Source: Punica granatum
Lineage: Eukaryota > Streptophyta > Magnoliopsida > Myrtales > Lythraceae
Length of the DNA: 64,000 bases
NCBI RefSeq assembly: GCF_007655135.1
Contig: NC_045131.1
Location: 24,970,001-25,034,000, forward strand
Direction: 5' to 3'
Shown in pieces: positions 1 to 11,971 of the stretch. Within the stretch, counting starts at the first letter, position 1; every line of letters begins with the position of its first letter. The notes below the pieces were generated by a model, which was not told the origin of the DNA, ran no database searches, and was given only the letters and a program-made list of their open reading frames with translations. Made by a program: the position numbers and the translations under genes.

Positions 1-3000
1 AAGGTGAATGAGATATATCAATGGCGAGTTTTTGATAATTATATCAATAGTAAGTTCGTTTCACGGGAAAATCTTCCAAGGATCGGCCCCAGAGGAAATT
101 GATTGCCGCCCAAGCAATCGATCCAGTAATCTCTACGTGACGCCGTTAAATTCACCGTGTATCCACTCAAATTGACTAAATTTGGTTGTCCTCTGAACCC
201 AATCTCATATGATGCAAGCCTCTAATTTTTTCCCCGTTGAAATGCCTGGATCCTTAGGTTTTCTGCTATTAATCTCCCATTCAAGTATAAATTTATTCCT
301 AATCACGAGATATTTTCAATAAGTTGAAATTTTATCCGTTTTCAATGCGGTTTATGTAGATTGGTAAGGGATTGTCATTATTAGGATTTCGGTATTGGCA
401 GGCCAACTATGATTGTATTGTGCCTTACTCATGTGATTTCATAGATTTTTCTTCGTAATTAGCTTGGAAAATCCCTCCGATATTTCTGATCTTGTAATTT
501 ATCTCTTGAACATTTTACCATGTATTTATTTTTGAAGTAATGATAAAATCCTCATTACGTCCGAGGAAAAAAAATAGTTTTCAATGAGTTTCGAAATTAT
601 ACTGCATTTAAAATCCATCTACTAAGAGAGTGATTTGCTTTAATTGGAAAAGAAAAAAAGAAGAAAAAAAAAACAGAGTAATTTGCTACACGCCTCTAAT
701 TCATCCCATATGCTCATTATCCTAATAGACATGCAGAAGAATATATTAATATAGATGGCTTTCCAAGATAGATGATATAGTGAATAGGAAGGCAAGTATT
801 TTGCCCTTTTGGAAAATCGTGAGGTATCAACACATGTTTCATTCTCTGTCGAGATAAAGATAAGTAGATGATCTATCCAAGTTTTGCCCCACTCAACCAT
901 CCTATGTGTGGAAGGTTGCAGCAAGAGAGAGAATTCGTGGGTACACCTCATACTAGCACCCAAGCCCAATTTATCCATCCATCCATATAAGTTCCAAAAT
1001 ATAATAATAATAAAATAATTTCTCGATTAAACTCACCATTCATGTGAACATTTGCATGTTCGCAATGAGGCAGATAAATCTAGGTATACAGTTGATGTAC
1101 GTAGCAAGTCACACGATAAGAAGTATTCTCCCGCATTGAAGCACCATAACTCGATTGTAAAATGTGTTGCAAGCTTTCGCCATCACGGGACCACCGAACC
1201 AACTCACTAGGTTAAGGGAAATCTCTTGATTTCCTCCACCACAAAAAATTAATACCCACAAGCCCTAGTTTTACCCAACTGTTTCACACGTGGGAAATTA
1301 GTAAAACTTACATAGAGATAATATATAGTAAGAAAATACTTATAATCGGAGGCCACCAAAATTCTCACCAAATTTTGTCAAAATTGGTGAGTAATTGCTC
1401 TCGCTCGAAGTGGTGCACTAACTAACATGGGGCTGCCAATTAATTAGGCTCTTATTGACCAAAGAAAGCATGAATTTAATTAGGTACCAATGGCTATTGG
1501 TTTGATTTTCAAGTAGTCCATTTCGTGGACACTTCTATTTCCTTCTAATATTTGGTGGTGGCAGGTTCAACCAACCGCAAACCATATGATATCATCCCAA
1601 ATTTCTAGCTCAAAGTAACTGATCAATTAGCAATAGAACTTTGAAGTACTGTGTGGATATTTTCATGTTCCTGGCAGCACGAGCACCGTGTAAATACGAT
1701 ACTTGATAACCATGAGATTGTGTCTTGGTAACAAACTGAGCACTAGGTAAATAGGAATAATGAACCATGATTACTATTACTAATAAATTAAGGACGCCTT
1801 GTAATTTCACCAAGGAAAATGTATATGTATATATATAATATGGTGCTTGATGTTGATAAAAATATGTAGGAAACTGAGTCGAGGATCTTTTCTGATTATA
1901 ATTTGGATTTGAATGTTTAAGTAATTTTTAAATCAGTTATAAGGAAACTTATAGATAAAGGGGATATAATGCAATTTATCGGCTAAAACTAATTATGATC
2001 ATACCTCAGCTTGATTCTAATCACAATGCATAATTTTTAGTGAGTTTTACCTATTGATTAAAACTAATTCATTTATAGGTGTCGATTTGATCATGATCTC
2101 AAGGTATTTCTGATGAGTTTCAAACACTTGTATTACATGCAAAGAAAGATTGAGTTCTTTTCCCCATTCAATTATTCATCCTTCTAAATATGTTACAATA
2201 TTTCTCAGTATTTACGCTTTTATCCGCTAATTTATCGGTGCATTACAAAATAAACAATTATTATCAGCTAAATTGAAATTTTAAAGGAATTTAATAATAT
2301 TCAAACAGAACAGGAAAAGGGCAACAAAAAAATAAAGGAAACTATTGTATAATGTCACACGTACTTTGAGTTTTTCCCATTAAAACTCTCATGGAAGGTC
2401 CTTTGGGAGTCTAAAATCAAAGGACAACACAAATCTTTCTCATGTGATGTCTGCTCTCCCTGCATGCATGCATTTGATCTTCAAATCTAATTACTTCTCT
2501 TCTGTCCTGTCCCCTTTAGGCATGGGCTATATGTATAACTCATTTCATCCCCCTCCAATAATGCACAACTACTAATGTCAATGAGTAGAAGTAGGTTCGG
2601 AACCCATTCATTTTATATGTTTTTTGTCCACACTACATACGAGGGCAGGCGTTGATCGCTACTTCTAAAGAAAACCATCATGTGTGAAATTGGAGTGACC
2701 GAATTATGTAATGAAAAATAATTAGCAATCTCGAGGGATTTGGGCTGACAGTTAAGTTAGCACATATCCGCATTAGTTATCAGGATTCAAATTGATTCCC
2801 TCGGAGCTAACTTGCAGAGATCTGTCCATGTGAATCCCATAAGCTGAGCATGAATTATTTTTTTTCTAATTCGTCATAAAAAACATAAATTAGTACGACC
2901 ATAAATTAGTATGACTTTCAAGTCACTTTATTTTTATTCCTTTTTTCCTTACTCTCTCAGGAATCATGAGCCTTTCTGGTAATGGAAAAATAAATAAATA

Positions 3001-3006
3001 AAATCA
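1..3006. other. AT-rich intergenic DNA without a recognised gene
   Basis: I see no coding region with family resemblance here. The open frames present (the longest about 112 codons, minus strand, near 640-978) are low-complexity readings without motifs and are probably chance. The DNA is AT-rich with short poly-A and poly-T runs. No tRNA, rRNA or complete transposon could be recognised. Confidence 0.6.
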
Positions 3007-3161
3007 TTTATTTCTAGGGACAGATGCAGCATTTTGGAAAGAGGCCAGGTCATTCGAGGGGCAAATAGAAGTATAAATAGATTTTGAACCGGGGCAAATA
3101 TATATAATTTCATCGAGAATTAAAGAACAATATGTGCATTTCTATTGAGCTTCATGGTTTT

Positions 3162-3793
3162 TGTTGGAGATGCCTGGCATTAAGCCCGAAAGACCCAAAT
3201 AATAGAAAACCCGGTAGGCGACGACGAGATCGGTCAAAAAGAGGAAGAGGCGATATATTTCCTATTGTCTAGGGATTCTATTGTATTTTTTGAATATTTG
3301 AAGAGTGAAATATTCTTAGGAGGTATTAGGGATATTTCTAGGATATCTTTAGATTATTTAAAAGGAGAAATATTTATATCTCAAAGGAAAGATTATTCTA
3401 GAAGGATTTATGATATCTTTGAGATATGAAGGGTCTTGTATCTATATATAGGAAGTGAGTCTTGTACTCGAGGGACGGTAAGTGTTGGGTGAGATCTTTT
3501 AGGAATTCTCTCAAGAATATTTTCTCTGTAACTTCAGGGTTTTTAGAGTAAGAAAGGTGAGAGAATTGAGAGGTCTGGAAAGACTCTTCTCCATGAGGTT
3601 CAGATTGATAATGGGGTTTGGGAAACACGAGTGATATCTCGGTTGTAATCTATGGTCTTGTTTGATCTAATGGATTCTCTCACTCTGTCCGTGGATGTTT
3701 CCATCGACTTGAGGGTTTTACCACGTACTTTTGGTGCCGTTATTTTTCGATTTCTCGTGATTCTAATCTCGTTTGGATATCTTTGGAACAACA
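3162..3793 (+). repeat. 5' LTR of the copia element
   Basis: Begins TGTTGGAGATGCC and ends GGAACAACA, about 632 bp. It matches 5607-6565 over its full length once the MITE in the latter is ignored, with many scattered differences, so the insertion is not recent. Confidence 0.88.
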
Positions 3794-3807
3794 ATTGGTA
3801 TTAGAGC
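3794..3807 (+). other. Primer-binding site (tRNA-Met type)
   Basis: Directly after the left LTR comes TTGGTATTAGAGC, one base from the usual plant copia primer site TGGTATCAGAGC complementary to initiator tRNA-Met. Confidence 0.8.
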
Positions 3808-3828
3808 ATAGGTTTGGGGCTGTTAAAG

Positions 3829-5580
3829 ATGTCGAGCGCGAGATTCGAGGTGAAAGAATTCGATGGGACAAACAATTTCAGATTATGCCAGATAAAGATG
3901 AAGCCTTTGCTTGTTTAGCATGGCCTAAAAGGGAGCACTAAGAGGAGAAGACAAACTGGATCCGACCCTGACGATAGACCGGAAGAAGTCAGTCATGGCT
4001 AAGGCTCTTAGCATAATCCCACTTAGCTTGCCAAACAAAGTCCTGCGGGAGGTATGGGATCTGGGCTCGGTGCCGGAAGTGTGGAAGAAGCTAGAATCGC
4101 TATATCTGCAGAAGTCCTTGACGAAGCGGCCGTTGTACCAGCTAAGATTGACTTTGGGAACCTCTGTAGGTGATCACAAGGATTTGTTCAATTAGATTGT
4201 GATGGATCTCACCAATGTGGATGTCAAGATAGAAGACGAGGTTCAAGCCTTGTTGTTATTGTGCTCTCTGTCGGAGTCCTATGAGAGCTTCATCGACACC
4301 ATGCTTTACTGAGGACAAGCATCACCTTGGAAGACGTCAAGGTGTTGTTGAACCTGAAGGAGTTACAAAAGAAGGTGACCGGCTACTAGGGGAGCGATAG
4401 TGAGGGACTTATCGCAAAAGGCAGATCAACATAAAAGAGTCGTAGCAGGTGCAAGTCAAGGCGTCGTAAAAGGACTTGCTAGATTTGCAACGAGGAAGGC
4501 CATCTCAAGCGGGACTGTCAAAGGCGAAAAGTCAAGGCATCGACGAATATAGGTGTAACAGAGCAAAGCGATGGAGAATGAAATATTCTCTTAGCTGCAG
4601 CAGATAGCGGGACAATGACTCTCATTAGATCGGGTCGATTAGGTACATCGTGGGTTCTCGATTCGGGTAGCTCTTACCATATTTCTAATGAAAGAGAGTT
4701 GTTTACTGCTTATCAGAAGACAAAAGGTCGTAGAATTCTCATAATAGATGGTTAGACATGTAATATTGACAGGTTGGGTAGAGTTAGAATTGAGATTTAT
4801 GATAGTAGTGAGATAATATTGTTAGATGTTAGGCGTGTCTTGGGTATAAGGAAAATTTTGATATGGTTAGGAAGTCTTGATACTCTTGGTTACAAGTACA
4901 TGGGCAAAGGTGGAGTTTTGAAGGCCTTGAAGGGAGCTCTTGTGGTGATGAAATGGTTGTTGCGAAACTGGCTGTATGTTATGTAAGGTAAAGACGATGC
5001 TATGACAACATTCGAGAGGTCAACTCCTTAAGAAAAGTACTTGGGTGATCTCGACCTTGACAAGATGGATGGGTACAGGTCATTGCACTCGATCAGTAAG
5101 TCCTCGAAATTCCTTGTCAATCGAGCTATTACTTTTGATGAAGCTGCTTTGGTGGAGCGGTGTAAGAGTGGGAGCCAAGGACATATGGAGAAACTTGTGA
5201 AGAAGGTGGAGTTCGTGGTGGAAGAACCGAAGACTCCTAAGACTCAGCATGCAGTGGTAGAAGATGTTCAGATAGGAAGGTCTAAGGGGAGGCAACATTC
5301 TCTATGGAATAGTTCGCGAACAAGGGATAGGCAGAGGGAGTATTTGAGATTGCGGAATTGCTTCAGACTTGCGGAGTTAGTGGTCTCAGGCAATGCTGAA
5401 GTCAGGGATACGACTTGTAGATGAGTCAGCTTTGGAATGTGCACAAAAGGAAAGCTGAGCAAGGTCGGCATCTTGAAGGAGTCCAAGGGTGGCTTGGGCT
5501 AAAGCGGTATGCATGCAAGGTGAGGTGGAGCTTGGTAGAAGCTGTGACAGAGCAGTCAAGTAGGAGGCGGATCATGCTTG
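3829..5580 (+). pseudogene. Broken copia gag-protease remnant
   Basis: The reading starts at an ATG at 3829 with the usual copia gag opening (FEVKEFDGTNNF) but is broken by stops and frame changes. Further on, the gag segment ALLLLCSLSESYESF, a zinc knuckle (CNEEGHLKRDC near 4490) and a protease active-site segment (VLDSGSSYHIS near 4655) can be read in different frames. From about 5040 a stretch resembles the linker between integrase and reverse transcriptase (SKFLVNRAITFDEAAL). Integrase and reverse transcriptase themselves are absent. The frames are too damaged to give a functional protein. Confidence 0.8.
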
Positions 5581-5606
5581 GCTGAATGAGAGCTAAGGTA
5601 GAGATT

Positions 5607-6565
5607 TGTTAGAAATGTCTCACATTAAGCCCGAAAGACCCGAAGAATTTAAGACCCAGTAAACGGCAACGAGATCGGTTGAAAAGAGAAAGAGACAATA
5701 TATTTCCTATTTTCTTGGAATTTCATTTTATCTTTTTAATATTTAAAGAGTGAAATATTCCTAGGAGATATTAGAAATATTTTTAGGAACGTTTTAGATT
5801 ATTTAAAAGGGTAAATTACAAAAAAAAAACTCAAGTTTTGTAAAATGTCTCAATTTTGTCCTAAATTTTGTTTTGTAACAAAAAAAACCATAAGTTTTCT
5901 AAAATGTCTCAAAAATGACATCCGTTATAACTTTCGTCAATTTTTGCTGCTGATGGTGGGTCCCTTTAACAGTCCACGTAGGTCAGACGTAGGCAAAAAT
6001 TGACAGAAGTTATAACGGAGGTCATTTTTGAGACATTTTAGAAAACTTATGATTTTTTTGTTACAAAACAAAATTTAGGACAAAACTGAGATATTTTACA
6101 AAACTTGGGTTTTTTTTTTGTAATTTGCCCTATTTAAAATGGGAAATATTTATATCTCAAATGGAAGATTATTCTTGAGGGATTTATGATATCTTTGAAA
6201 TATGGAGGTCTTGTATGTATACGGAGAGTGAGTCTTGTACTTGTGAGAGACAGTAAGTGTGAGGTGAGATTTTTAAAAAATTCTTTCTATAATACTTTCT
6301 CTGTAACTCTAGGGTTTTTAAAGTGAGAAAGGTGAGAGAATTGAGAGGTCGAGAAAGACTCTTCTCGGTGAGGTTCAGGTCGGTAAGGGGGCTTAGGAAA
6401 CATGAGTGATATCTCAGTTGTAATCTCCTATTGTTTGATCCAGTGGATACTTCTACTCTGTCCATGGATGTTTCCTCTGGTTGATGGTTTTACCACGTAT
6501 ATTTAGTGTCGTTATTTTTCGATTTCTCGTGATTCTAATTTTGTTTGGACGTCTTTGGAACAACA
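5607..6565 (+). repeat. 3' LTR of the copia element, interrupted by a MITE
   Basis: Starts TGTTAGAAATGTC and ends GGAACAACA. It matches the left LTR before 5808 and after 6139. The extra 331 bp is a MITE plus its 9-bp duplication. A purine-rich stretch ending near 5604 is the likely polypurine tract. Confidence 0.88.
5809..6130. mobile_element. Mutator-like foldback MITE with exact 9-bp target duplication
   Basis: The 322-bp element is nearly one long inverted repeat. It starts GGGTAAATTAC, and the minus strand starts GGGCAAATTAC. The arms of roughly 140 bp contain AAAATGTCTCAATTTTGTCC and its complement. The target TATTTAAAA is exactly duplicated at 5800-5808 and 6131-6139. The left LTR of the same retrotransposon shows the uninterrupted site with one TATTTAAAA, a direct empty-site control. 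A 9-bp duplication fits Mutator-like elements. There is no coding capacity. Confidence 0.9.
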
Positions 6566-6570
6566 GTTTT

Positions 6571-6845
6571 AGAAGGGCAATTGCCCCACTCAGCGCTCGC
6601 TTTGACCCATCCCTAATTATTTCAATATTTCCAAGTAACATGAGAAGAATTAACAAGCAAGAGAACTTGTTTATTGGGAGAGTGGGAGAAGAAGGTAACA
6701 GTACATTTAGAATGCCCTCAACCTCTGAAGTCAATTGTTGATCAAAAGCTTCCTCATATAAATTAGAAGACCAAACCCCAAACTGTTCCTCTCTCGTCCT
6801 CCGTCTCTCTCCCTACAGTTCTTTGTGTCTCTTTAACAAACAAAC
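6571..6845 (+). promoter_or_regulatory. Upstream region and probable core promoter of the ARM-repeat gene
   Basis: A TATA-like TATAAAT lies at 6757-6763, 83 bp before the ATG. A CT-rich leader of the kind common in plant 5' UTRs runs from about 6785 to 6830. The first 45 bp belong to the hAT-like MITE. The copia 3' LTR ends just upstream in the same orientation, so LTR influence on transcription is possible but not shown. Confidence 0.55.
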
Positions 6846-9800
6846 ATGTCTTCCTCATCTTCCACTTCTTCATCTTCATCATCATCAGTTTGGCAACTCT
6901 CTTACAGGAAGCTTCGATTCTTCACCCGCATAAGGCGATTCCTCCGCTCCAAAACGGCCGGAACTGCCAATCATAAGTCCTCATCCAAGTCCTTCGACCG
7001 ATCAGCCGATAACAATATTAATTCTGCTGCCCTCAGCGTTAACACCGGACAAGCTGTGGAAGAGCATGACTCATCGACCATATTGCAGAGGGCAGTCAAG
7101 AGACTCCACTTCGGGGGCCCGGAGGAGAAGAAGGCAGCGGCTATTGAGATCGAGAGATTGGCTAGAGAGGACGTGAAGGTGAAGAAGTTGATGGCCGAGC
7201 TCAGAGTCATCCCTGCCCTTGTGGAGATGGTGGCAGCGATCGGGCAGCAGCAGGCCGCGGTCGGGGCCTTGCTCGAGCTCGCCAACGGGACTTACACGTG
7301 AGTTTTCCGATCACTATTCAAATCTTTCTTAATTTTCTAATAGTTAATGGTTATCTATCATATAACTGGCTGGGTACGTGCTGGGTGAATGACATCAGTT
7401 GTGCTTATAAAAAATATCATCGCGCTGATGGATTTATTAAAACTCCGGCAATTACTACTCCAGAAAAACCGAAACTGTTGTGCTAAATCCTCCGAATGTC
7501 TCTTGTTTAGTAATCATCCGTGATATTTTTCACACAAAATACAAGATTGCCTCACTTATAGTTATCTACAATAAGTTTGAGATGGCTGGCAAGCTCTAGT
7601 ATAGCTAGCTAGGTAGGTGGCAGCTGGTTATAATGCGATTGCGCTTTGTCATAAGTTTTTAGTCTATAATTCATGATAGTTTGGGCTTATTAGCAATTAG
7701 CATATATCATTATTGTCCATATTCAGGTTAATTATAACTTTAGTTTTTATACCTTTTTATATATATACATATATATATATATATAGGTATCACATATATA
7801 ATTGAACCATATATGCTTCAACTGATAGGACGTTTGCAGCTAGAGAATATGGTCGTCTGAATCTAGAACATATGCCCGGACCCCTTCGGTTCACAATGCA
7901 ATGTGTCATCCTACATATGGCACGATAGTGGAGTGATAACGAAACACCTAATTGGGATATAATCACTTGCACGATGGTGATTGTGGAATATTAGATATTC
8001 TCTTCTTAGTTCGTTGCACCATATGGCTTATGCAACGACGATACGTAAAATACTTTTCGGGGGTTGGATTATATTTGCATTCGCATGTCCTAGTTAGTAT
8101 GAAATCAATTAATTGAGATGACTAGATCATATGCTATTTCTTTTCCATTTTGTAATTTGTAGAGATAAAGAGATAAGGGAAGTAGCCGAGGAGGATGGCT
8201 TGCTTAGTGGGACAATTTGTCACTTTCTCTTTGATTTCAAACATTCATTCATCACTCGCTGACTCAGGAGAGAAAACAAATATTTGACAAAGTTCTCTGC
8301 ACCTTTGAATGCGATACATGTAATATGGATCGACGGGAGGGGGCAGTACTTGATGAAGGAAGGCTAGGGGAGATGATCGCAACCCTAAAATTTTGATAAT
8401 CAATAGAAATTTACGTATTATTTTTCTTTTCTTTGACAAAAACACGTATAGATCCCTTAATTCGAAGGTTTTATGCTTCTATTTGCCTTTCTAACGACAA
8501 TCTCCTTTGTCCAAATCCTACCTCCATCCCTGCTGAGGGGCGGCTGCCTTTTGTACTAAAATTTTGATATCTTAAGAAATTTATATATTATTCATGAATT
8601 TTTAATGCAATTACTCCCCTAACTCTGAAAACTTACCTCCTTGTTCACCTCACCTAAGAATCCCGACTTCTTGACTCAAATCCTGGATCATCCCTAAACA
8701 TATGTACGTATACATAGATTATATAACGATTAATAGTTTTCTGGTAGAGTGGGCCCTTAGAGGGCACCGGCAGCCTTTGACTTCGGAGGATGTTATGATG
8801 TTGGCATTCACGTGGTGGTTTCCAATCCTTGACACGGTCTGATCATTTGGACTTTTGAAATCCAAAGAAATAATCGAGCTGACATGGGAATATTGTATAG
8901 TAGCCCAAGCTCCATGCAAAAATTAATAAATTTTCTGATTTAATTCTCATAAATAAGATAAGACTTATTATTATATATTTTTATTTAAACTTTTTTTTCT
9001 TTTTATTAGGATCAAAAGCCTTCATTATTAGCTCGAGAGATTATATGTTATAAGATACAATATTTACTGCCGAAAATACAACCGAGTGATCTTTGTTCGT
9101 CGCTAACACCATAAATAATTAATAAGATGTGCCGGGCATATTTTATGTGAATTTTGGTAGAGTCGATCATAATTAGTATTAGAATTAGGATCATGCATGC
9201 ACAATTAATCAAATCAACAAGACTTCTCTACTTATTTTTCTTTTCGATCAATTTCTATAATTTTTAAAGGGAAGGTGCCTTTCATGGAAGGGACGGATGA
9301 CCGCCCACTCCTTAAATGCTGTCTCGTTCGTTCCTTTTTGGTTGGAAGATTCTGGCGGGAATTATGCTATCTCAGGAGACATTATGTCTGAGAAATAGAT
9401 CAGGAGACAGCCATTAAAACCAAATTAAATTTAAATGACTAATTACAATTAATTCCTATTCCCGATTATCAAAAGTAATAATTAATTAATTAATTGGTTA
9501 CATGAGAGATCATTGAAGTTTGTTCAGATCCCACTTTTCTATGAGATCTTTGGCTATACTTTAAAAAAATATCATATGTTGACCTAACTTTCCATCATGG
9601 ATCTGAATCTGAGAATCTCATTGACTTTGCCAGTTATTTTATAATCAAAGTGTGGTCCGAGTGTCTCGCCCATTGGATGTCAATTATTAAGTTGGCCTTC
9701 TTAATTAGTTCTCTTTCAAATTCAAATTATAGAAGATACAGAAGAGGAAAAAAAGAAGCAAAGTTCAGTGCTAATCGTCAAGTTAACTAACACATGATAT

Positions 9801-11036
9801 ACTGGATTTAAGAGATTTTAGATTCAGTTCTTACCAGTAGGATTATTAGCGCAGTAGTTAACATGACATATTTGATTTGATATAATGACAATGTATATCA
9901 ATTCTCTTTCATAATTCGATGAAATATAAAATAATGGTGTGCAATGCAGTGCCAAACTGCCATGTTAATATTGCATGCTAAAGCAAAGAGGTTCTAGAAT
10001 CGATTCGATTCTCACTAGGACTTTTGATGCCATATCGTACTGCACATAATTGATATACCCCGAGTAATTAGGGATAATTGCAATTTTTATTTCATTATTC
10101 GAGAATTCTTGTACTTACCTAATGGAAATTGCTTTTCTCTTATTTTTTTTTGGGGGGTATGTTTTCAGGAACAAGGCTGTCATGGTGGAAGCAGGAATCT
10201 TATCGAAGCTCCCAAGGAACATTGACACAGTGGACGAATTAACAAGACATGAACTCTCAGAACTTCTCTTGTCCCTATCTTCTCCAAAGAACATCCACTT
10301 GCCATTGGACTCATCACAAGTCATCCCTTTCACACTGGCCGTTCTGGACTCGGACTCGGGCTCCGAGATCAAAGAATCGTGTCTCGAAACATTGTACAAC
10401 CTTTCCACGGTGCTAGAGAACGCGGCCAAATTGGGATCCGACAGTTGTCTCGTGGGGTCGATTATGAGGGTGGTTTCGTCATTAAGGGGCCTCTCAGAGA
10501 AGGCCCTTGCCACGATCGGGAATATCGTCGTGACGTTCCCGGGAAAGAAAGCTGTGGAAAATTGCGGGTTGGTGCCAGAGAGCCTAATCGAGGTCCTGAC
10601 ATGGGAGGACAACCCCAAATGCCAGGAACTGTCTGCTTATGTTTTGATGGTTTTGGCCCATCATAGCTCAGCCCAACGGGCTAAAATGGCCGCCGCCGGC
10701 ATCGTCCCCGTCCTCCTAGAAGTAGCCCTCCTGGGCAGCCCATTGGCCCAGAAGAGGGCCCTTAAGTTGCTACAGTGGTTCAAGGACGATCGGCAGGTGA
10801 GGGTGGGCCCACACTCTGGGCCGCAAACGCCACGAGTCCCAATCGGGTCCCCAATCGCCGACCACTGTGGTGCCCGGGAAGGGAAGAGGATGATGCAGAG
10901 ACTGGTGAAGGAGAGCCTGCACAAGAATATGGAACTAATCACCAAGAGAGCGAATGTTGATCCCGGCTCGTCATCGTCGTCCTCCAGGCTCAAGTCTCTT
11001 GTGGTGAGCACAAGCTCCAAGAGCTTGCCCTATTGA
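6846..11036 (+). CDS. Armadillo-repeat protein of the plant U-box-like (PUB-related) family, without U-box
   Basis: Two exons, 6846-7297 and 10169-11036, join at a GTGAGT donor and a TTTTCAG acceptor to give 439 residues with no frame break. Residues 2-14 are almost all serine. A strongly basic stretch follows (about 20-36, RKLRFFTRIRRFLRS). From about residue 80 to 360 the protein has helical, leucine- and alanine-rich repeats typical of armadillo folds (for example VIPALVEMVA, QQAAVGALLELANG, SCLETLYNLS, IVPVLLEVALL). The tail is serine-rich and ends KSLPY. No U-box is present. Related Arabidopsis proteins are annotated only as ARM-repeat proteins resembling PUB E3 ligases. I infer a scaffold or binding role; no enzyme motif is visible. 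The ATG chosen is the first one after a CT-rich leader. The single intron is 2.9 kb. Confidence 0.88.
7298..10168 (+). other. Large intron of the ARM-repeat gene
   Basis: The intron is 2,871 bp and AT-rich, with GT-AG borders and phase 2. It contains a TA-rich microsatellite near 7757-7787. It also holds two diverged head-to-tail segments, about 8384-8535 and 8557-8696, each starting with CTAAAATTTTGATA and ending near a TCCATCCCTG or TGGATCATCCCT motif; this is probably an old repeat. No additional exon is needed to keep the frame. An upstream in-frame ATG at 10122 belongs to the intron. Confidence 0.7.
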
Positions 11037-11318
11037 TGAAACGACCGATCGGTGTAAGGCAGATTCCTGGAGTTGAAACCGCATTACTTGTGTAGTAATG
11101 TGATATCAATTTGTACATCACGGACATCTACTGAAATCGAAACATCATTATTTTGATTATTTCCAGCCCAAATCTTTCCAGTCCTTTTGGTGTCATTTGG
11201 ACATGACAAATAAACTTATATAGGCCAATCAAATGTCATATGTACCGTTCAATTGAGAAAAACCTTACACACAAAAATATGATCCAATTAAGAGAGAAAA
11301 TGAAAACTAATAAAGTGT

Positions 11319-11470
11319 TGCTTGACTGATAAACAAGTTTAATTCCAATAAGAGGAAAAATACAAGTTCGAGTCTCGAAAAGTACTCTTATTGGCAAGAA
11401 AAATTAATTTTAATACTCGATCTTCCAGAATCAAAGTAATGACTCCTACAATTTCAGCCTATAAAAAAGA
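11319..11470 (+). mobile_element. Candidate tRNA-derived SINE
   Basis: A possible A box (TTGACTGATAAAC) is followed about 30 bp later by a B-box-like AAGTTCGAGTCTC, then an AT-rich body and an A-rich tail near 11465-11480. No clear target duplication was found, so this is weaker than the SINE at 42606. Confidence 0.35.
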
Positions 11471-11819
11471 AAAAAAATGGGAAAGGACAAAGAAAAGGAA
11501 AAACTATTCACATGAGAATGCTATTTTTTTTTCCTTTTTTCGTTAAGATCACAATGTTGTTATTATTATTATTATTATTTTGCACTTTAATTCAGAACGG
11601 GATAGATACACGAGGAGAAATATAAAAATACTTAAATTTTGATCAGTATTAAGAAATGATTTCAAGTCTCTTTTTAGGATTTTTTTTTCGAGTTTTTCAG
11701 GGTATCCGAGTTTCGCTCGACTAATTCCCGGGGCCATGTGTACCCCTCAAGCTTTTCCCCCATTTTTTTCTCTCTTGTTGCAGGTGTGATCTGGTAACAA
11801 TTGAATTGGCCATTTCCAC

Positions 11820-11971
11820 GGTGCCTTCCCCAGCTTAGCTGGACTGGTTGGCTCCATGATGCCTTCCCCAACTTAGCTGGACTGATCGGCTCCGTGGTGC
11901 CTTCCCCAGCTTTATTGGAGTGGTCAACTCTAAGGTGCCCTCTCTGGCCTAGCTAATCGATAGGACCTGTT
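11820..11971. repeat. 38-bp minisatellite, about 3.5 diverged copies
   Basis: Units begin GGTGCCTTCCCCAGC at 11820, 11858 (GATGCC variant) and 11896, with a fourth decayed unit from 11934. Each unit contains a variant of TTAGCTGGACTGG. Flanking DNA has no recognised gene. Confidence 0.75.

Larger units (their letters stand above)
3162..6565 (+). mobile_element. Ty1/copia LTR retrotransposon, internally deleted
   Basis: Two LTRs of about 630 bp in direct orientation bound it, starting TGTTGG/TGTTAG and ending AACAACA. An exact 5-bp target duplication GTTTT flanks it (3157-3161 and 6566-6570). A tRNA-Met-type primer site follows the left LTR. The interior is only about 1.8 kb and holds gag and protease remnants plus a short linker-like stretch. 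Integrase and reverse transcriptase are missing, so this copy is a decayed deletion derivative that cannot move on its own. Its 3' LTR is split by a MITE (5809-6130). The whole element sits in a hAT-like MITE and ends about 280 bp before the ATG of the ARM-repeat gene, in the same orientation. Confidence 0.9.
3015..6615. mobile_element. hAT-like MITE remnant, split by a copia insertion
   Basis: The left end reads TAGGGACAGATGCAG. The right end, read on the minus strand, begins TAGGGATGGGTC. The flanks are 8-bp near-duplicates: TTTATTTC at 3007-3014 and ATTATTTC at 6616-6623 (7 of 8 identical). An 8-bp duplication and a TAGGG terminus fit the hAT superfamily. Without the copia insertion and its 5-bp duplication the element is only about 190 bp and non-coding. 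The termini are imperfect, so this is an old copy. Confidence 0.5.

Noticed and set aside
640..978. 112-codon open frame on the minus strand
   Set aside because: No motif, low-complexity ends (poly-Phe), no promoter or splice context; a chance frame.
10122..10168. In-frame extension of ARM exon 2 up to an ATG at 10122
   Set aside because: This stretch is the T-rich 3' end of the intron; a TTTTCAG acceptor at 10168 joins exactly in phase with exon 1.
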